A DNA stretch of 11,955 nucleotides from CAZVGZ01 sp964627605 (GCA_964627605.1 CAZVGZ010000060.1:1-11955), one strand, 5' to 3'; positions 1 through 6,821 are shown, counted from the first letter of the stretch. A program made the numbers and translations. Notes: generated from the letters alone by a model not told the origin.

Positions 1-578
1 TAGCCCGATATTCTAAGATCGACCTGATCGCCTCCAACAATTCTGGAGACGCTAGTAGGGAATTTCACAGGGATTGTGATGTCAAGGTGCCCGATTCCCT
101 CCCCAGCTTCGTAGGCATACGCCCTGCGTGAGTTCTCATCCCAACGCTTAGCCAGATCTCTCACAAGCTGCTTGGCGACCACTTTTGAAAGCGAATCGAC
201 CTGTGGCGTTCCCACAGGAATACCACCGACCGTCTTCACCGACCAGACTACCCCTCGATCGAGGTAGACTTGGCGTTGGGTGGTGTGAAACGATACTGTC
301 GGTAGGCCGCGCCAATCAGGATAGAACAACGCCGAATCTGGCGGCGACCAGTGAGATGTGGAGTCTCTACGCACTTCTGAGGAATCGACAACCACAGAAG
401 CCGCAGCGCTGCTGTCCGTCTCAGAGGCGATCAGCGCCTCAGATTCTGGCTGCGACCACGCGTTAAGCGACAGTGCGCAAAGGGTTACCGTCACCCACCA
501 TGTGATCGGAGAATGAGCGTATGGGCGACAGCTGCCAGACTGAATGAGTCTATTCCTTAAATAGTGGGATCGCTGCAT
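1..578 (-). CDS. SprA-like outer-membrane/secretion protein, N-terminal part (runs off left edge)
   Basis: An open frame starts at ATG 578-576 and stays open to the window edge, giving 192 residues. The N-terminus has a basic stretch, then a hydrophobic core (about residues 27-40, WWVTVTLCALSL) and an AWS-Q cleavage-like site, so it is probably exported. After a low-complexity acidic/Ser segment come an aromatic part (FYPDW) and, near residues 164-182, the pattern HLDITIPVKFPTSVSRIVGG. From memory, an L-D-I-x-I-P-(I/V)-K-F-P segment is typical of the N-terminus of SprA, the very large beta-barrel of the type IX secretion translocon, and of SprA-like proteins in other FCB phyla. The C-terminal bulk lies outside the window. 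No clear Shine-Dalgarno sequence precedes the ATG, and a TATAAT hexamer overlaps it. A GTG at residue 29 is an alternative start but would lose the basic n-region. The gene diverges from the LptF/G gene. Function beyond an envelope role is inferred. Confidence 0.6.
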   Translation of the reverse strand, partial: MQRSHYLRNRLIQSGSCRPYAHSPITWWVTVTLCALSLNAWSQPESEALIASETDSSAAASVVVDSSEVRRDSTSHWSPPDSALFYPDWRGLPTVSFHTTQRQVYLDRGVVWSVKTVGGIPVGTPQVDSLSKVVAKQLVRDLAKRWDENSRRAYAYEAGEGIGHLDITIPVKFPTSVSRIVGGDQVDLRISG

Positions 579-738
579 TATAACTAAGGCAGCGGGGATG
601 AGGGGCGAGGCCTGAGTTTTGATCCCCAAAGAACCTGGCCAAGCCCAAATTAAGTCGTCCGTAAGCGGTACAAGGTAGGGGAGTCTGAGCGATAATATCA
701 AGGAGGAGAAGGAGCGGCGTTGACCGCAACTTCACAGG
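579..738. promoter_or_regulatory. Divergent intergenic region between SprA-like and LptF/G genes
   Basis: These 160 bases separate two divergent genes and must hold at least one promoter if both are transcribed locally. On the plus strand a GATAAT hexamer at 691-696 could be a -10 element, but I see no good -35 at 16-18 bases. A purine-rich, anti-Shine-Dalgarno-like run (aggaggagaaggag, 701-714) follows. It lies about 24 bases before the permease ATG, too far for a normal ribosome binding site. On the minus strand TATAAT overlaps the SprA-like start codon. The promoter calls are weak. Confidence 0.3.
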
Positions 739-2091
739 ATGAAGTATCGCACACTAACCAAATATGTCATCCGTCGCCACGTAGCCCCGTTTGCTTTGGC
801 GTTTGTGGTGCTACTCATACTGTTCGTGCTAGACCAGCTTCTGCACATAGTTGATGCGGTCCTTGAAAGCGGTCTCCCGTTCCTAACCGTCATCGCGTTT
901 TTTGGCTACAGTTTCTCGTGGATGGCGGCTTTGGCGGTCCCCATGGCCGTGCTCATATCGGTACTGATGGTCTTTACCAGAATGAGCGAGAGTAACGAGA
1001 TTGTGGCCATGAAAGCTGCGGGGATCGGACCACTGAGGGTGATGGGTGGCCCCATCCTAGTCGGAGCTGCACTGTCACTGGTGATGGTGTGGTTTAACAA
1101 CGAGGTGATACCTGACGCTGTCCATCGTGCTCGGCTTATTCTGACCGCCATCCATCGCGCGCGCCCTGCTATCACCCTCAAAGGCCGCGAAGGGATGTTT
1201 ATTGATGACTTCCCTGGCTACCGACTAAGAGTCGATCGAGTTCGGCTGGACGCACCCTCTCCAATGGCTCCTTATGAAGGGTCGCGCGTTGATGGAGTTG
1301 TGCTGTACGAACTGGACCCGGCTGGGCGACGTTCACCGTCTATCGTTACCGCCAAGTGGGGCACCGTTGAGATATGGGGCGAGGGCGAAGAGATGAGGCT
1401 GATTCTCCACCAGGGCGAACTGCATCGCGCCGACCCAGAAGACCAGTCGCGCTACCTACGCACTAGTTTTGAGAAACAAGTTATCTATGTTACCGACCCC
1501 AAGCGAAAGTCAGACAAAAAGCGGGTCAAACGGCAGAGCGACTGGCGCAACGACAGAGAGCTCTCATCGGCGGCAATGCGCAAACGGGTCGAAGGGCATG
1601 AAGAACACATCAGACAAGCCAGGGAGCGGATCGCTAAACTAAATGAGAACACCGAGCTGGGAGATCGGCAGAAAAAGCGGGAGAGAGAGCATCAGGAACG
1701 GCTTATCAAACGCAAACAGAGGATCATAAACGCCTATCTTGTGGAGATTCACAAAAAATATTCTATCGCGACAGCGTGCCTGGCTTTTGTGTTGCTCGGC
1801 GTTCCGCTGGGGATGCGGGTGCGTCGAGGGAGCACCGCCTTGAGTGTGACACTAAGCCTGTTCTGTTTCGTGATGTACTGGATGGCGCTCAGCGGTGGAG
1901 AGCAGCTCGCCGATCGCGGTGTAATGGTTCCCTGGATCGCCATGTGGATGGCGAACGCGATAATTGGATCGGTGGGACTACTTCTACTGTTTCAGGTGAC
2001 TAGCGGATGGTCGATTTGGAGGCTCCTTGACAGGTTGCCAAGAATACCGTGGGGCCGCGAACAAGATCAATATCAACAGGAAGATTCATGA
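739..2091 (+). CDS. LptF/LptG (YjgP/YjgQ) family lipopolysaccharide-export permease
   Basis: This 450-residue inner-membrane protein matches the LptF/G layout. Three N-terminal membrane segments lie at about residues 14-36, 50-80 and 101-120, followed by a large periplasmic beta-rich domain (about 125-255). Three C-terminal membrane segments lie at about 342-358, 366-386 and 396-420. The GIGPLRVMGGP stretch after TM2 and the NNEVIPDA motif after TM3 are typical of the family, as is LGVPLGMRVRRG in TM4. LptF and LptG pair with the LptB ATPase to pull LPS from the inner membrane into the Lpt bridge. An unusual feature is a long, very basic, coiled-coil-like insertion (about 255-335, rich in K/R/E). 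ATG 739 is the first usable start because an in-frame TGA lies at 721-723. No second permease follows, and I cannot tell F from G by sequence alone. Confidence 0.9.
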   Translation: MKYRTLTKYVIRRHVAPFALAFVVLLILFVLDQLLHIVDAVLESGLPFLTVIAFFGYSFSWMAALAVPMAVLISVLMVFTRMSESNEIVAMKAAGIGPLRVMGGPILVGAALSLVMVWFNNEVIPDAVHRARLILTAIHRARPAITLKGREGMFIDDFPGYRLRVDRVRLDAPSPMAPYEGSRVDGVVLYELDPAGRRSPSIVTAKWGTVEIWGEGEEMRLILHQGELHRADPEDQSRYLRTSFEKQVIYVTDPKRKSDKKRVKRQSDWRNDRELSSAAMRKRVEGHEEHIRQARERIAKLNENTELGDRQKKREREHQERLIKRKQRIINAYLVEIHKKYSIATACLAFVLLGVPLGMRVRRGSTALSVTLSLFCFVMYWMALSGGEQLADRGVMVPWIAMWMANAIIGSVGLLLLFQVTSGWSIWRLLDRLPRIPWGREQDQYQQEDS

Positions 2092-2111
2092 CTCTGTCGA
2101 AACGCAATTGA
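2088..2111 (+). other. Vestigial coupled start (MTLSKRN*) overlapping the permease stop
   Basis: The permease stop TGA (2089-2091) overlaps an ATG (2088-2090) as ATGA, the usual arrangement of a translationally coupled next gene. The frame closes after seven codons at TGA 2109-2111. In many genomes lptF and lptG are adjacent, so this may be what is left of a lost second gene. It could equally be chance. Confidence 0.2.
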
Positions 2112-2254
2112 CCCGTCCGCATTGATCCTCTGGCAAATAGTAAGTATAAATGCGGTGGATGTTTCGCTTGATCGGGCATCTGTTGTCAAAGCGGGCGAAC
2201 CGTCCGCAATCGGGGTTACACAGTTGTTCGCCGGATCTGAACTAGAGAAGAAAT

Positions 2255-2428
2255 GTGCAATATGTAGGCAAAATCTACAAAAAGGGCACATTAACCGCAG
2301 CACAGACAGAGGTCAATGCACTAGGGTCTGAGTGGTTATTTGATGACGCTGCCGCGTTTGCGGTTGAAGACCCTGAGCACTTTGAGTTTACGCTGCGGAT
2401 GCCGAGGCGAGAAGGGTTGGATGACTGA
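2255..2428 (+). CDS. Small hypothetical protein (57 aa), possibly a gene fragment
   Basis: A GTG start at 2255, preceded by an in-frame TAG (2242-2244) and a purine-rich stretch (gagaagaaa), opens a 57-residue acidic frame. It includes GSEWLFDDAAAFAVEDPEHF and ends REGLDD. The composition is protein-like: few Cys or Arg-Ser runs, and mixed third codon positions. I do not recognise the family. Its TGA overlaps an ATG at 2428-2430 (TGATG), a coupling arrangement, and the downstream frame stays open for more than 100 codons into the SPOR/barrel gene. It may be a real small gene, or the C-terminal remnant of a gene broken by rearrangement. Confidence 0.25.
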   Translation: MQYVGKIYKKGTLTAAQTEVNALGSEWLFDDAAAFAVEDPEHFEFTLRMPRREGLDD

Positions 2429-2557
2429 TGACACAAACGAAGGTTATGTGGGGGCACAGTGTGGGCGTGTGGGACGGCTTAAAGTGGACAATAAGTGGAG
2501 ATCGGGCTTCGTCGTTGGCACTGACGATAGCGGGCAAGCGCTACCCGCGCTCCTGGT

Positions 2558-2743
2558 ATGTGCCTAATGAAGGAAGCGAAGGCGAAGATCGAGCGTTGGC
2601 GGCACGAATACAACACGGTCCGTCCACACAGTTCGTTGGGCTATCGACCGCCAGCGCCAGAGACAATAGCATGGGGGGAGTTCCCCCCGACCCCACACAC
2701 TCACGATGGCCCAATACTAACTTTCAAAGTGGACCGACTATGA
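2558..2743 (+). pseudogene. IS3-family transposase OrfB, C-terminal fragment
   Basis: The frame contains KIERWRHEYNTVRPHSSLGY followed by RPPAPET. This is the hallmark C-terminus of the integrase core (rve domain) of IS3-family OrfB transposases: the W-R-x-x-Y-N-x-x-R-P-H-S-S-L-G-Y segment that follows the last catalytic Glu. Only about 55 residues of a protein normally near 270-300 residues are present, and all three catalytic acidic residues are outside the fragment, so it is not functional. The stop at 2741-2743 lies 11 bases before the presumed end of the element, as expected for an IS3 right end. Confidence 0.8.
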
Positions 2744-2754
2744 GGGGCAGGTCA
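2744..2754. repeat. Presumed right terminal inverted repeat tip of the IS3 relic
   Basis: The sequence ggggcaggtca directly follows the transposase stop. IS3-family ends commonly read tgacctgcccc on the other strand, which matches exactly here. The partner end is not present, so the call rests on position and recalled consensus. Confidence 0.45.
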
Positions 2755-2784
2755 GGCGAACCGCTGCTGCACAGCGATCCGCAT

Positions 2785-4365
2785 ATGAATAGACAAGCAA
2801 CCCGGCGGAAATATCTTCTCGTTTGCGCCGTTCTGTTATTTGGCTTTGTCTCCCAGACATTGGCCGCATGGGGCGTTTACACTTCATCCTTCGTTGACGT
2901 CGGTCCTTCCCAACGCGAGGTCGAGCAGATCAAGCGTTTCGGTCTTGATGCTACCCATGTCCAAGCCCAGGTCGGTACAAGGACATTCTATCGAGTTCGT
3001 GCAGCTGTTGTAGCCACGCGTCAGGAAGCAGTGGATGTGCGCGGGCGGCTGCGTGAGGCTGGTTACGATTCCTGGATTAAACAGGTACCCGATACTGAAC
3101 TTCGCGTTCAAGCGATCGACGATACCCCCACAACGTCAGCACCTTCCCCTGACACGACTGTTGCGCCGCCAAAGGCGGACTCGCTACTTCGTGCCTCCCA
3201 GCTCGATAGCATGATGTTGTTGATTGGAAATCGGATCGACCGTGCGATGGTCGAAAGCGAAGAGCGGCTCGAACATGAGATGGCCGAACGATTGGCCGAT
3301 CAACATGCCATGAATAGAACGCTGTTCGTGCCACAAGCCGATCAAGACCAGTTAACTGATGCGCTTCTTGAGAGAACCGATCGGCGCGCTTCGGCAGCTC
3401 TGGACAGCATGAGGAACGAGTGGGCCGCACGGGTGGCCGGATCGGTGCCGAAACCGGTCGTTGGGGGTTTCTTGCAGGCTTGGGCCAGATATGACAGTGA
3501 AGCAAAACACAGTGAATTTGCCGTCCCAGAAGCCCAGATAGAAGTCCGATTTGAGGCTAAGACCGTCGTGGGACGCATCGAAGTCGAGATTCGCGAGACG
3601 CCTGGTGCAGCAAAAATATCAATACAACAGGCCTTTGGCACCTGGCGCCCCGATTGGAGGGGGCACCCGACCGCCACGGCAGGCACTTATCTCTCGCCTT
3701 TGGGCTTGGACCATCCCGACCTCGTTTCGCGGCCGTTCCTATCGACCTCTCTGGTCTCAATCTATGCCACACCGACATCTCTTACCGGGATACATATCGG
3801 TGCGCGCACAGGACACATTGAAGGTCAGGTGTTCGCAGCCAATGGATGGGACATTTTGCAAGATAACAACGATCTGCCGACAGCCGGGGTCAGAATCTCG
3901 TGGCTGCCTTCAGACTCATCACACATCGCGGTGGCGGTTGTTGCAGGTCCAGAGCAAGCCGGGAACACAGACAATTTGAGAACGAGCGTCGGGTTTGAAG
4001 CGGTAGCTACGTGGTCCAAAATTATAATCGCAGGTGAACTGGCCTACGGGCAGGAGGATGACGCACCGCAGGCTGATCGGCGCTCAGGATTTTCGAGTTG
4101 GATTGGTGGTCAAGCCTACCTGATCTGGCGGTTCGCCAACTACGCGTCGGTTGGCTTCAGAGGCGAAGTTTTCCAAGACAAAGATAGCACGCGAACAGGG
4201 CGGGCGGTGGACCCCATGTGGTCTGCGGCTCTCGCACCGCGCATCCATGTCGGTCCGAACTTAGATCTAGTCGGCGAGTACCACCTCGACCGTGAGCGTG
4301 CCGGTGCAGTGACTTCGTGGTCCACACGACATACGGTCACACTGGCTGTCACACAGCGGTTCTAG
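2785..4365 (+). CDS. SPOR-domain protein with C-terminal outer-membrane beta-barrel (porin-2/OmpL-like)
   Basis: The chosen start, ATG 2785, gives 526 residues with a clear signal peptide (basic n-region RQATRRK, then LLVCAVLLFGFVSQTLA, cut near residue 27). The frame is open much further upstream, to 2428, but that part crosses the IS relic. Residues about 28-100 look like a SPOR domain (WGVYTSSF..., then FYRVRAAV and REAGYDSWIKQV), which in other proteins binds denuded peptidoglycan. A Pro/Thr linker (about 110-130) and a helical stretch (about 135-215) follow. From about 225 the protein is beta-rich, and segments such as GQVFAANGWDILQDNNDLP resemble the putative beta-barrel porin-2 family. 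It ends in Phe (VTLAVTQRF), the usual outer-membrane barrel signal. A plausible role is an outer-membrane porin tethered to the cell wall. No good Shine-Dalgarno sequence is seen. The IS3 relic ends 30 bases upstream and may have replaced or supplied the promoter. Confidence 0.75.
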   Translation: MNRQATRRKYLLVCAVLLFGFVSQTLAAWGVYTSSFVDVGPSQREVEQIKRFGLDATHVQAQVGTRTFYRVRAAVVATRQEAVDVRGRLREAGYDSWIKQVPDTELRVQAIDDTPTTSAPSPDTTVAPPKADSLLRASQLDSMMLLIGNRIDRAMVESEERLEHEMAERLADQHAMNRTLFVPQADQDQLTDALLERTDRRASAALDSMRNEWAARVAGSVPKPVVGGFLQAWARYDSEAKHSEFAVPEAQIEVRFEAKTVVGRIEVEIRETPGAAKISIQQAFGTWRPDWRGHPTATAGTYLSPLGLDHPDLVSRPFLSTSLVSIYATPTSLTGIHIGARTGHIEGQVFAANGWDILQDNNDLPTAGVRISWLPSDSSHIAVAVVAGPEQAGNTDNLRTSVGFEAVATWSKIIIAGELAYGQEDDAPQADRRSGFSSWIGGQAYLIWRFANYASVGFRGEVFQDKDSTRTGRAVDPMWSAALAPRIHVGPNLDLVGEYHLDRERAGAVTSWSTRHTVTLAVTQRF

Positions 4366-4430
4366 CTCACGCATACACCACAGTTCAAACGCGTATGGTT
4401 GCCTCCTCGTACTCTCCAACTGTCGCAAAC

Positions 4431-5135
4431 CTACGAGTCTGTTTTCATCTTGGTGTCAATTATGCTCACCACCGCAGGTATTTCTTTAATCGACGACAAC
4501 TCGTAGTCAGCGCCGCTCGCGCCTTCGGCAACCTGTGAGGTAGTACCATACCTCGCAAACGCGGTATGCAGCCCCATCTGCCTGGCACCTACCACATCCC
4601 TCTCTGGCCAATCTCCGATCATCAGAGCATCCGTCGGATCCACGGCTGTAAGCGCTAATACTCTTTCAAACGGTTCAGGAGCGGGTTTCCTGACGCCTGT
4701 ATCGTCAAAAGTAACGACCTCGTCGAACACATGATGAAGCTGAAGTTGACAAAGCCGAAGCCACGCCTCTCTCGTCGGGGCGTCAGAGAGCACCGCTAAG
4801 GTCATTCCGCTTCTAGCCAAAGCCGCCAAAGTCGCACGGGTGTGCGGATAAGGCACCAGCGCGGCTTCACGGGCACGGCGGTAAGCCACGATCCCCGCCG
4901 CCAATACTTTGTGGTCAACCTCACCGATCTGCTGAATCAGGAAATCTTCAAAAACATGCTGGTATTCAATACCATATGTCTCATATATCTCATAGATGCC
5001 ATCGTGCGCTTGGTCCATTGTCATGTCGAGACCAGCGTCCACCATCGCCCAAACAGCGGCGTTGACCGCCTCTTCTTTCATCCTCATAAAGTCCACGAGG
5101 GTGTTGTCGAGGTCAAAAATAACGACTTTGATCAT
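4431..5135 (-). CDS. HAD-superfamily hydrolase (subfamily IA, phosphatase-like)
   Basis: This protein of 234 residues (start ATG 5135) carries all four HAD motifs. Motif I is FDLDNTL (nucleophile D8, general acid D10), motif II VLSDAP (Ser), motif III RKPAPEPF (Lys) and motif IV GDWPERDVVGA. The cap domain between motifs I and II is helical, as in subfamily IA. The GDWPERD form and the VPYPHTRATLAAL segment resemble the TIGR02253-like group of HAD hydrolases. The substrate is unknown, most likely a small phosphomonoester. An in-frame GTG at 5159 would add eight residues (VSNCWECA). The ATG has a GGGA motif a few bases upstream and places the nucleophile at the usual distance from the N-terminus, so I prefer it. 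The gene is the last of the AsmA-YesL-HAD run. It converges with the SPOR/barrel gene across 65 bases with no evident terminator hairpin. Confidence 0.88.
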   Translation of the reverse strand: MIKVVIFDLDNTLVDFMRMKEEAVNAAVWAMVDAGLDMTMDQAHDGIYEIYETYGIEYQHVFEDFLIQQIGEVDHKVLAAGIVAYRRAREAALVPYPHTRATLAALARSGMTLAVLSDAPTREAWLRLCQLQLHHVFDEVVTFDDTGVRKPAPEPFERVLALTAVDPTDALMIGDWPERDVVGARQMGLHTAFARYGTTSQVAEGASGADYELSSIKEIPAVVSIIDTKMKTDS

Positions 5136-5193
5136 CGCACATTCCCAGCAATTCGACACGAGCGAAACCTCTGTCCAAATGATAGTAGCACCA

Positions 5194-5967
5194 CTACTCC
5201 CACGGCTTTATCAGATCACGAAGGGTTCTCACCTCTTCAAGGCGGTCGTTTTCCACATCTTCAGGGGTTGTATCTCTACAATCTTTAAGCAATTCGCGCT
5301 GCGCTGTGCAGGCAAACATCGCCGGCATCGTCACAAAAAACAGCAGAAGCCCAAATTTTGAGATCACCAGAACGACAACCAACCCCATCGTCATCGCCAA
5401 CACAAGAAGCGTCTTGACCGGGCGACCTACCGCAAGCGCAATCGATTGGCGCAAAACCTGTTTTACACTCAAATCCGGCATCCGGGCAATTATGATCGCA
5501 GCATGAAAAGACGCGCTCACCACAAACAGCGCCCCCCAGAGCATCAGACCTCCCAACATCATACCTACCCATGTCAGATTTTCTGGAAACCGATCAAAAT
5601 AGAACCATGCATTACCACCTAACACCAAAATGGTCAATGAGGACAGCACCATCAGTATCAAAGATGTCCACCACCTAAGTTTGAATGCTGGCCACATATC
5701 TGTTAGCGACATCCGCCCATACTCGGCCCAGACCCATGTCCGGGTCAACACAGCTACAGTTGGCGGACACAACCAGATCAGCACCGTAGCAGCAGCGGTA
5801 GATGAGACTATCCCAGCAGGTCCAAGCTGGGCTACCGGAACAATCAGGAATCCAGCCGCCAATAGGAAGACGGGCAGCATCACCAAAAACCAGACAAGAT
5901 TGGTGATAATCAGCCCGCCCAGATGGTCATAGATGTTCCATAACCCTTTTTTGATCGTCGCGCTCAC
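5194..5967 (-). CDS. YesL/DUF624-like integral membrane protein
   Basis: This 257-residue protein starts at GTG 5967 (preceded by ttagagaac). It has about five or six hydrophobic segments: near residues 18-42 (NLVWFLVMLPVFLLAAGF), 50-75, 98-122, 133-158 and 180-215. The charged C-terminal tail (about 220-257) is probably cytoplasmic. The early NLVWFLVMLPV stretch, the central WVWAEYGRMSLTDMWPAFK stretch and the spacing of membrane segments resemble the YesL (DUF624) family, found near carbohydrate-use genes in Firmicutes and also in other phyla. No enzymatic motif is visible and the function is unknown. It lies 23 bases after the annotated AsmA stop and about 58 bases before the HAD start, consistent with co-transcription. 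Confidence 0.7.
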   Translation of the reverse strand: MSATIKKGLWNIYDHLGGLIITNLVWFLVMLPVFLLAAGFLIVPVAQLGPAGIVSSTAAATVLIWLCPPTVAVLTRTWVWAEYGRMSLTDMWPAFKLRWWTSLILMVLSSLTILVLGGNAWFYFDRFPENLTWVGMMLGGLMLWGALFVVSASFHAAIIIARMPDLSVKQVLRQSIALAVGRPVKTLLVLAMTMGLVVVLVISKFGLLLFFVTMPAMFACTAQRELLKDCRDTTPEDVENDRLEEVRTLRDLIKPWE

Positions 5968-5990
5968 GTTCTCTAATCATCCCCTGAAAG

Positions 5991-6821
5991 TCAGCCTGAA
6001 TCCTCGGATTCTCTGGGTGTTTGCTCGGTGTAATAGCTCAACGCCCCAAGAGTCCGCGAACCCTTTTTTTTTCCGCTTCGGTGGCCCTGGCAGCGGCAAC
6101 GTCGGTCCTTCTGCGGGCCATCGGTGCGGGTGAGCACGCCCATCACGTTCGGCGTTCCCACCGAGGGGTCGTCCGTCGTGCCGGTAACCGGGAAGTTTAT
6201 CCTTAGATGATTCGGCGAGTCAAGCGCAGCCATCAGATCTCCAGTGGACACCGTGCCTCCCAAACCAGCCGCCACCGTCATATTTCCTGCGGCGTCGTTG
6301 AACCGCACTGAGCCTCCGACGATCCTGAACTCTTGAAGGTTGATGAAACCTGGCAACCCCGCAGCCCCACCATCAGCGGAATCAACGTCGGCAGCCTCCA
6401 CCACTACCTCACTGGTGTCAGTTGGGCCTGTCAGATCGTCCAGATTAGTGCGCCCATCGCTGTCGATCTCGTGAAGAATTGAGGGATTTTTTATGATTAT
6501 CCTCTCTACATTCACAGTTCTCGCAGCGATCAAGTCCCAGGTGTTGACTTTGAGCTCGAACGCGCCGATTTCTATCATCGGCTCTTGAGAAAACCCGGGT
6601 TCCGCGCTGTTTCCCAGCGAGACGCCCTCCAATCGCACGCCCAACGGTGGCCACAGCACAAGCCCTATATCTGCAATCTCCACCGTCCTGTTGACTGCTC
6701 CTGCCGTTTGATCGACAACCATCGCCCTCAGCTTGTCCGCTGAGAACAAGATTTTTTGCACGATAACAACCACGACCAACAGGACTACAACTCCGCCTAG
6801 AACCCTAACTAGCCATTTCAT
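5991..6821 (-). CDS. AsmA-like protein, unusually short and probably frameshifted at the C-terminus
   Basis: The frame begins with one N-terminal membrane segment (about residues 5-25, VRVLGGVVVLLVVVVIVQ), followed by an AsmA-type periplasmic region. Features include the KLRAMVVDQTAGAVNR stretch, a WPPLGVRLEGVSLGN motif and VNVERIIIKNPSILHEID leading to GRTNLDDL. Around 158-192, INLQEFRIVGGSVRF is the repeat-like strand pattern of AsmA/DUF748 proteins, linked to lipid transport between membranes. Near 208-226, FPVTGTTDDPSVGTPN resembles the usual C-terminal segment. This follows almost at once, so the long middle of a typical 500-700 residue AsmA protein seems to be missing. After about residue 233 the annotated frame turns Cys/Arg-rich. 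The next frame (6121 to 6038) reads ARATEAEKKRVRGLLGR, a typical AsmA ending. A one-base shift near 6110-6125 is likely. The ATG at 6821 follows a GGGGGTG element. Confidence 0.72.
   Translation of the reverse strand: MKWLVRVLGGVVVLLVVVVIVQKILFSADKLRAMVVDQTAGAVNRTVEIADIGLVLWPPLGVRLEGVSLGNSAEPGFSQEPMIEIGAFELKVNTWDLIAARTVNVERIIIKNPSILHEIDSDGRTNLDDLTGPTDTSEVVVEAADVDSADGGAAGLPGFINLQEFRIVGGSVRFNDAAGNMTVAAGLGGTVSTGDLMAALDSPNHLRINFPVTGTTDDPSVGTPNVMGVLTRTDGPQKDRRCRCQGHRSGKKKGSRTLGALSYYTEQTPRESEDSG
6064..6072 (-). repeat. A9 homopolymer (T9 on plus strand) inside the AsmA-like gene
   Basis: Nine consecutive A residues on the coding strand lie about 40-60 bases downstream of the likely frameshift point. 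Such runs are prone to polymerase slippage and to sequencing error. If slippage occurred here, the annotated frame could also reach the short GLLGR ending of the alternative frame. Confidence 0.9.

Larger units (their letters stand above)
2556..2754 (+). mobile_element. IS3-family insertion sequence relic (right end only)
   Basis: The segment carries the last codons of an IS3-type DDE transposase and ends shortly after its stop codon in ggggcaggtca (2744-2754), which looks like an IS3-family terminal inverted repeat. No intact left repeat (tgacctgcccc) is found upstream. The nearest resemblance is tgacccgtcc at 2109-2118, 8 of 10 bases, which is not convincing. The rest of the transposase and the first orf are missing. 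The left boundary is set where transposase similarity fades, so it is approximate. Confidence 0.65.
2092..2784. other. Gene-poor, rearranged segment between permease and SPOR/barrel gene
   Basis: No recognisable full gene is present here. The 5' part (2092-2550) holds short frames on the plus strand that I cannot assign. The 3' part (2556-2754) is the end of an IS3-family element. Frame 1 from about 2122 reads protein-like (for example SLDRASVVKAGEPSAIGV). Frame 2 from 2255 reads protein-like to 2428. This could be one old gene broken by a frameshift. I see no transcription terminator in this stretch. Confidence 0.5.

Noticed and set aside
185..466. 93-codon plus-strand frame opposite the SprA-like gene
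   Set aside because: Its composition is unlikely (Arg/Pro/Cys-rich), and the antisense frame has a signal peptide and family motif.
550..735. 61-codon minus-strand frame with a hydrophobic N-terminus
   Set aside because: It overlaps the SprA-like start in another frame and spans the divergent promoter region. Its purine-rich complement explains the Leu run.
2109..2118. Possible left inverted repeat of the IS3 relic (tgacccgtcc)
   Set aside because: Only 8 of 10 bases match the right end, the match stops there, and flanking bases show no target duplication.
2428..2784. Extended N-terminus of the SPOR/barrel protein from ATG 2428 (645 residues)
   Set aside because: The extension crosses the IS3 relic in another frame and would bury a clear signal peptide about 120 residues inside.
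3077..3505. 142-codon minus-strand frame inside the SPOR/barrel gene
   Set aside because: Its composition is rich in Arg/Pro/Ser with no motif. It is the antisense shadow of a well-supported gene.
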